Positions 15,013 to 18,324 of a stretch of DNA of 18,324 bases are shown here, piece by piece. Both the position numbers and the translations under genes were made by a program. The notes under the pieces were generated by a model. It had not been told where the DNA came from, made no database searches, and saw only the letters and a program-made list of their open reading frames with translations. Numbering within the stretch: position 1 is the stretch's first letter; each line of letters starts with the position of its first letter. This stretch comes from Flavobacteriaceae bacterium (GTDB lineage: Bacteria > Bacteroidota > Bacteroidia > Flavobacteriales > Flavobacteriaceae): assembly GCA_947443815.1 (NCBI GenBank), contig CANEXR010000025.1:1-18324 (forward strand). Reading direction: 5' to 3'.

Positions 15013-15043
15013 TTAGTTTTTATGAATAAAAAATGTATCTTTG
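15013..15043 (+). promoter_or_regulatory. rpsP promoter
   Basis: TATCTTTG (15036-15043), followed by CACCC, is an excellent -7 box of the kind seen before strongly expressed flavobacterial genes. The -33 box is weak (TTAG at 15013-15016 with correct spacing). Transcription should start near 15049. Confidence 0.65.
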
Positions 15044-15058
15044 CACCCTTAATTAACA

Positions 15059-15073
15059 GAGGTCGAGTACCTC
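15059..15073 (+). promoter_or_regulatory. Small hairpin in the rpsP leader
   Basis: GAGGT (15059-15063) pairs with ACCTC (15069-15073) around CGAGT, 19 bases before the rpsP ATG. It is the only GC-rich structure in a short leader and could be a regulatory or mRNA-stability element. It is too short to judge. Confidence 0.3.
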
Positions 15074-15092
15074 AAAATTTAATCATAAGATT

Positions 15093-15662
15093 ATGTCAGT
15101 AAAAATTAGATTACAAAGACACGGTAAAAAAGGAAAACCTTTTTACTGGGTTGTAGCTGCAGATGCACGCTCAAAAAGAGATGGTAAATACTTAGAAAAA
15201 ATCGGTACTTACAATCCAAACACAAACCCAGCAACTATCGACTTAAACCTTGATAGCGCAGTAAAATGGTTGCACAATGGTGCTCAACCAACGGATACTG
15301 CAAAAGCAATTCTTTCTTACAAAGGAGCTTTATTGAAACACCACCTTGACGGAGGAATTCGTAAAGGAGCTTTAACACAAGAACAAGCTGATGCAAAATT
15401 AGCTGCTTGGTTAGAAGCAAAAGCTGGAAAAGTTGATGCTAAAAAAGAAGGTTTGACTAAAGCTCAAGCTGCCGATAAAGCAAAAGCTTTCAAAGCAGAA
15501 CAAGAAGTAAATGCAAAACGTTTAGCTGCAGCTGCACAAGCTGAAGCAGATGCTATTGCTGCTGCTACTCCTGCTGTAGAAGAAGAAGTTTCAGAAGAAG
15601 TTGAGGCTTCAGTTGAAGAAACTCCTGCTGCAGAAGAAAATAACGAAACAACTGAAGCATAA
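15093..15662 (+). CDS. rpsP: 30S ribosomal protein bS16 with long C-terminal tail
   Basis: bS16 is a 30S subunit assembly and stability protein bound to 16S rRNA. The core (1-80) is clear: MSVKIRLQRHGKKGKPFYWV, then DGKYLEKIGTYNP and the PTDTAKAILSYKGAL helix. The protein has 189 residues compared with 82 in E. coli. The added part is an Ala/Lys/Gln-rich probably helical stretch (about 95-158) and then an acidic Glu-rich end (162-189). To my knowledge long tails are normal for Bacteroidota bS16. It is the first gene of a translation-related series with rimM 14 bases downstream. It has its own promoter and short leader. Confidence 0.97.
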   Translation: MSVKIRLQRHGKKGKPFYWVVAADARSKRDGKYLEKIGTYNPNTNPATIDLNLDSAVKWLHNGAQPTDTAKAILSYKGALLKHHLDGGIRKGALTQEQADAKLAAWLEAKAGKVDAKKEGLTKAQAADKAKAFKAEQEVNAKRLAAAAQAEADAIAAATPAVEEEVSEEVEASVEETPAAEENNETTEA

Positions 15663-15676
15663 TTTAGTAGGCGAAA

Positions 15677-16201
15677 ATGCGTAAAGAAGAATGTTTCTAT
15701 TTAGGCAAAATCGCCAAAAAATTTAGTTTCAAAGGGGAAGTTCTAGCTTATTTAGATACGGACGAACCTGAGTTATACCAAAACTTGGAATCAGTGTTTG
15801 TTGAATGCAACAAACACTTGGTTCCTTTTTTTATTGAAAACAGTTCTCTACACAAAAATGATTTTCTCAGAATCCGTTTTGAAGATGTAACTACCGAAGA
15901 AGAAGCGGATGCTTTATTAGGCAACGATTTATACCTTCCTCTAAAAATGTTACCCAAACTTAGTGGCAATAAATTCTACTTTCACGAAGTTATTGGTTTT
16001 GAAGTTGAAGACAAACGTCTTGGTATTGTTGGAAAAATTCAATCTGTCAACGACACAACTGCACAACCTTTGTTCGAAGTATTAAACGGTGATGTTGAAA
16101 TTCTTATTCCCATGATTGACCATTTCTTGGTAAAAATTGACAGAGAAAATAAAAAAGTCATTATGGATTTACCTGAGGGACTGATTGAAATGTATTTATA
16201 G
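15677..16201 (+). CDS. rimM: Ribosome maturation factor RimM
   Basis: RimM is needed for processing of 16S rRNA and maturation of the 30S head, where it binds uS19. The 174-residue length is typical. The N-terminal RimM domain begins with CFYLGKIAKKFSFKGEV (5-21). A region FRIRFEDV-like then EEADALLGNDLYLP (77-90) closes it, and the C-terminal PRC-barrel-like domain has FYFHEVIGFEVED and ends ILIPMIDHFLVKID...MDLPEGLIEMY. The order rpsP-rimM is widely conserved in bacteria, which supports both calls. It starts 14 bases after rpsP and is very likely co-transcribed. Confidence 0.95.
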   Translation: MRKEECFYLGKIAKKFSFKGEVLAYLDTDEPELYQNLESVFVECNKHLVPFFIENSSLHKNDFLRIRFEDVTTEEEADALLGNDLYLPLKMLPKLSGNKFYFHEVIGFEVEDKRLGIVGKIQSVNDTTAQPLFEVLNGDVEILIPMIDHFLVKIDRENKKVIMDLPEGLIEMYL

Positions 16202-16226
16202 AAAGATTTAATCGGTTATTTGTTTA

Positions 16227-16240
16227 TTCGATTAATCGAA
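16227..16240. repeat. 14-base palindrome between rimM and trmN6
   Basis: TTCGATTAATCGAA is a perfect palindrome in the rimM-trmN6 spacer. It lies upstream of the preferred trmN6 start and could be an operator or chance. Its presence in the spacer is a minor argument against the earlier trmN6 start at 16220. Confidence 0.35.
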
Positions 16241-16255
16241 AAATCCCAAGTCTTT

Positions 16256-16969
16256 ATGTCTAAATTTCAATTCAAGCAATTCACAATAGCACAAGACCGA
16301 TGCGCCATGAAAATTGGCACTGACGGAGTGCTGCTTGGCGCTTGGGCACCTATTGAAAACAATCCCTTTAGCATTTTAGATATTGGAGCAGGAACAGGAG
16401 TTGTTGCATTAATGCTTGCGCAAAGAAGTAATGCACAACAAATTGATGCTTTAGAAATCGACGAAGAGGCGTACGAACAATCTGTAGACAACTTTGAAAA
16501 CTCCCCTTGGAGTGACCGCTTATTTTGTTTTCATGCTGGTCTAGATGAATTTGTAGAAGAACCAGAAGACGAATATGATTTGATTGTTTCTAATCCTCCC
16601 TTTTATTCTGAAGATTACAAATCCGAAAACGAACAACGCGATTTAGCTCGTTTTACTGACGCTATGCCTTTTGAGGATTTGATTGAGGCTGCCGCATTGT
16701 TACTTTCGGAAAACGGCATTTTCTGTGTCATTATTCCTTATAAAGAAGAAATCCATTTTATTGGCTTAGCCAAAGAATATGAATTATACCCTTTGAAAAT
16801 TACCCGAGTAAAAGGAACCCCAACTACCGAAATCAAGCGCAGTTTATTGGCTTTTGGCCGAAATGAAAATAATATTGTTGCAACAGATGAACTAATCATT
16901 GAAACCTCAAGACATAATTATACCGCTGAATATATAGCATTGACAAAGGATTTCTATTTGAAGATGTAA
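16256..16969 (+). CDS. trmN6: tRNA1(Val) (adenine37-N6)-methyltransferase-like protein
   Basis: This class I methyltransferase of the TrmN6/YfiC family is expected to make m6A at position 37 of a tRNA. From the ATG at 16256 it has 237 residues, close to the E. coli length. The N-terminus FKQFTIAQDRCAMKIGTDGVLLGAW is the family hallmark. SAM motif I is LDIGAGTG (41-48) with an acidic residue in LEIDEEA, and the target-base motif IV is NPPF (113-116) in LIVSNPPFYSED. An ATG 36 bases upstream would add MFIRLIEKSQVF, which does not look like the family and would run over a palindrome, so 16256 is preferred. It follows rpsP and rimM and fits their translation theme. Confidence 0.92.
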   Translation: MSKFQFKQFTIAQDRCAMKIGTDGVLLGAWAPIENNPFSILDIGAGTGVVALMLAQRSNAQQIDALEIDEEAYEQSVDNFENSPWSDRLFCFHAGLDEFVEEPEDEYDLIVSNPPFYSEDYKSENEQRDLARFTDAMPFEDLIEAAALLLSENGIFCVIIPYKEEIHFIGLAKEYELYPLKITRVKGTPTTEIKRSLLAFGRNENNIVATDELIIETSRHNYTAEYIALTKDFYLKM

Positions 16970-17161
16970 AGGTTTTTATAAATAGACTTGGTTAATAAGA
17001 ATCCATTTCTTAAATCTTTAATCTATTTAATCTCTAGTTCTTACACATTTATACAAAATACGTTGGATAGTATCAAAAATTACCTGCGATTTTGTCTACC
17101 TTTAATCCAAAAGAGATTTCTTTTTATATTATTTTAAAAAATATAACATTTGTTAGTAGTT

Positions 17162-17187
17162 TTGTTATATTTCTTTGTTTAAATTTG
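17162..17187 (+). promoter_or_regulatory. Candidate promoter of the acyl-CoA dehydrogenase gene
   Basis: TAAATTTG (17180-17187) is a perfect -7 box 21 bases before the ATG. TTG triplets lie 15 (17162-17164) or 27 (17150-17152) bases upstream, neither at the ideal distance, so the -33 assignment is uncertain. Confidence 0.5.
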
Positions 17188-17208
17188 TCGCACTAAAATT
17201 CATAAAAG

Positions 17209-18324
17209 ATGAAACCAGATTTATTTCAAGCACCTGATTATTACAACTTAGATGATTTATTGACCGAGGAACACAAATTAGTTCGTGATTCAGCACGCGC
17301 TTGGGTTAAACGTGAAGTATCTCCAATTATAGAAGAGTATGCCCAAAAAGCGGAATTTCCAAAACAGATTATAAAAGGTTTAGGAGAAATTGGTGGATTT
17401 GGCCCTTATATTCCTGAAGAATATGGAGGAGCTGGTTTGGATCAAATTTCGTATGGTTTAATCATGCAAGAAATTGAGCGTGGAGATTCAGGGGTTCGTT
17501 CAACCTCTTCTGTACAATCCTCATTAGTCATGTATCCAATTTGGAAATACGGAAACGAAGAACAACGCATGAAATACTTACCGAAATTAGCCACAGGAGA
17601 GTTTATGGGCTGTTTTGGTCTGACTGAACCTAATTATGGTTCTGACCCAGGAAGTATGATTACCAATTACAAAGATATGGGTGATCATTACCTATTGAAT
17701 GGTGCCAAAATGTGGATTTCGAATGCTCCTTTTGCAGACATAGCTGTTGTTTGGGCTAAAAATGAAGAAGGAAGAATTCATGGATTAATTGTAGAGCGTG
17801 GTATGGAAGGTTTTTCTACACCAGAAACCCATAATAAATGGTCGTTACGTGCCTCATCGACTGGAGAGTTGATTTTTGACAATGTCAAAGTTCCCAAAGA
17901 AAATTTATTACCTAATAAATCTGGACTAGGAGCGCCACTTGGCTGTCTTGATTCTGCGCGTTATGGAATTGCTTGGGGCGCTATTGGAGCAGCGATGGAT
18001 TGTTACGATACGGCTTTGCGTTATGCAAAAGAGAGAATTCAATTTGACAAACCAATTGCAGGAACTCAATTGCAACAAAAAAAATTAGCTGAAATGATTA
18101 CCGAAATCACTAAAGCCCAATTATTGACTTGGCGTTTGGGAGTTTTGAGAAATGAGGGAAGAGCAACAACTGCACAAATTTCGATGGCAAAAAGAAACAA
18201 TGTAGATATGGCGATTCATATTGCACGTGAAGCAAGGCAAATGCTAGGCGGAATGGGAATTACTGGAGAATATTCAATTATGCGTCATATGATGAACTTA
18301 GAATCGGTGATTACGTATGAAGGA
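17209..18324 (+). CDS. gcdH: Glutaryl-CoA dehydrogenase-type acyl-CoA dehydrogenase (3' end missing)
   Basis: This flavoenzyme dehydrogenates glutaryl-CoA and decarboxylates it to crotonyl-CoA, late in lysine and tryptophan breakdown. The frame is open from the ATG to the window end (372 codons). The sequence follows human GCDH closely by memory: RSTSSVQSSLVMYPI (97-111) with the substrate-pocket Arg97 and Ser101, GCFGLTEPNYGSDP (134-147) and WSLRASSTGE (211-220). ARYGIAWGA (250-258) and the helix ending ARQMLGGMGITGEY also match. The last codons read TYEG, where Glu371 is the catalytic base. This spacing and the Arg/Ser pair favour glutaryl-CoA over a straight-chain acyl-CoA dehydrogenase. 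Only about 20 residues should be missing at the C-terminus. It appears to be transcribed independently of the rpsP group. Confidence 0.9.
   Translation, partial: MKPDLFQAPDYYNLDDLLTEEHKLVRDSARAWVKREVSPIIEEYAQKAEFPKQIIKGLGEIGGFGPYIPEEYGGAGLDQISYGLIMQEIERGDSGVRSTSSVQSSLVMYPIWKYGNEEQRMKYLPKLATGEFMGCFGLTEPNYGSDPGSMITNYKDMGDHYLLNGAKMWISNAPFADIAVVWAKNEEGRIHGLIVERGMEGFSTPETHNKWSLRASSTGELIFDNVKVPKENLLPNKSGLGAPLGCLDSARYGIAWGAIGAAMDCYDTALRYAKERIQFDKPIAGTQLQQKKLAEMITEITKAQLLTWRLGVLRNEGRATTAQISMAKRNNVDMAIHIAREARQMLGGMGITGEYSIMRHMMNLESVITYEG

Larger units (their letters stand above)
14728..15092. other. Divergent intergenic region lipoprotein/rpsP
   Basis: This is 365 bases of AT-rich DNA. It holds a candidate lipoprotein promoter at its left end, and the rpsP promoter and leader hairpin at its right end. 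The middle (about 14790-15010) shows nothing I can support. Confidence 0.75.

Noticed and set aside
14935..15102. 55-codon plus-strand ORF running into rpsP
   Set aside because: It is Lys-rich, contains the rpsP -7 box and leader hairpin inside its frame, and overlaps the first codons of rpsP. It is better explained as non-coding leader DNA.

Overview
The window looks like a chromosomal segment of a Flavobacterium-type member of the Bacteroidota. The evidence is AT-rich intergenic DNA, promoters of the TTG-spacer-TAnnTTTG type (best examples at 5846-5875 and 14117-14145), almost no Shine-Dalgarno sequences, a DnaE with an N-terminal exonuclease, a long-tailed bS16 and an RGG-tailed RRM protein.

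Left part (1-5272, minus strand): dnaE (replicative polymerase with fused proofreading exonuclease) is followed by a structured interspersed element, then trxA with a strand-specific intrinsic terminator, then the first 14 codons of a DUF58-type gene that runs off the window. A 669-base divergent region (5273-5941) separates dnaE from leuC. It carries the leuC promoter, two copies of a palindrome and a 14-codon ORF of unknown meaning.

Middle part (5942-13716, plus strand): the leucine pathway leuC, leuD, leuA, leuB is present and each gene looks intact, but it is interrupted twice. Between leuC and leuD lies a small four-helix-bundle (S23/IVS-family) gene. It is bracketed by 7-base tandem repeats and a 9-base inverted repeat (GCAGTCGGC / GCCGACTGC), which looks like a small mobile cassette. 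Between leuD and leuA lies a four-gene block: an ABM-fold protein, two class I SAM methyltransferases and a GNAT acetyltransferase. It starts just after an intrinsic terminator behind leuD. It ends at a second inverted, heptad-rich repeat just before leuA. A bidirectional terminator closes the region behind leuB.

Right part (13737-18324): on the minus strand are an RRM/RGG RNA-binding protein and a small lipoprotein. On the plus strand is a translation-related group: rpsP, rimM and a TrmN6-like tRNA methyltransferase. The window ends inside a glutaryl-CoA dehydrogenase-type gene, just after its catalytic glutamate.

Most of the window is core metabolism and information processing. The parts most worth a second look are the heptad-repeat elements at the leu interruptions, the structured element behind dnaE, and the pairing in DnaE of an intact fused exonuclease with a decayed PHP metal site. 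No tRNA, rRNA, CRISPR array, integrase, transposase or phage gene was seen.
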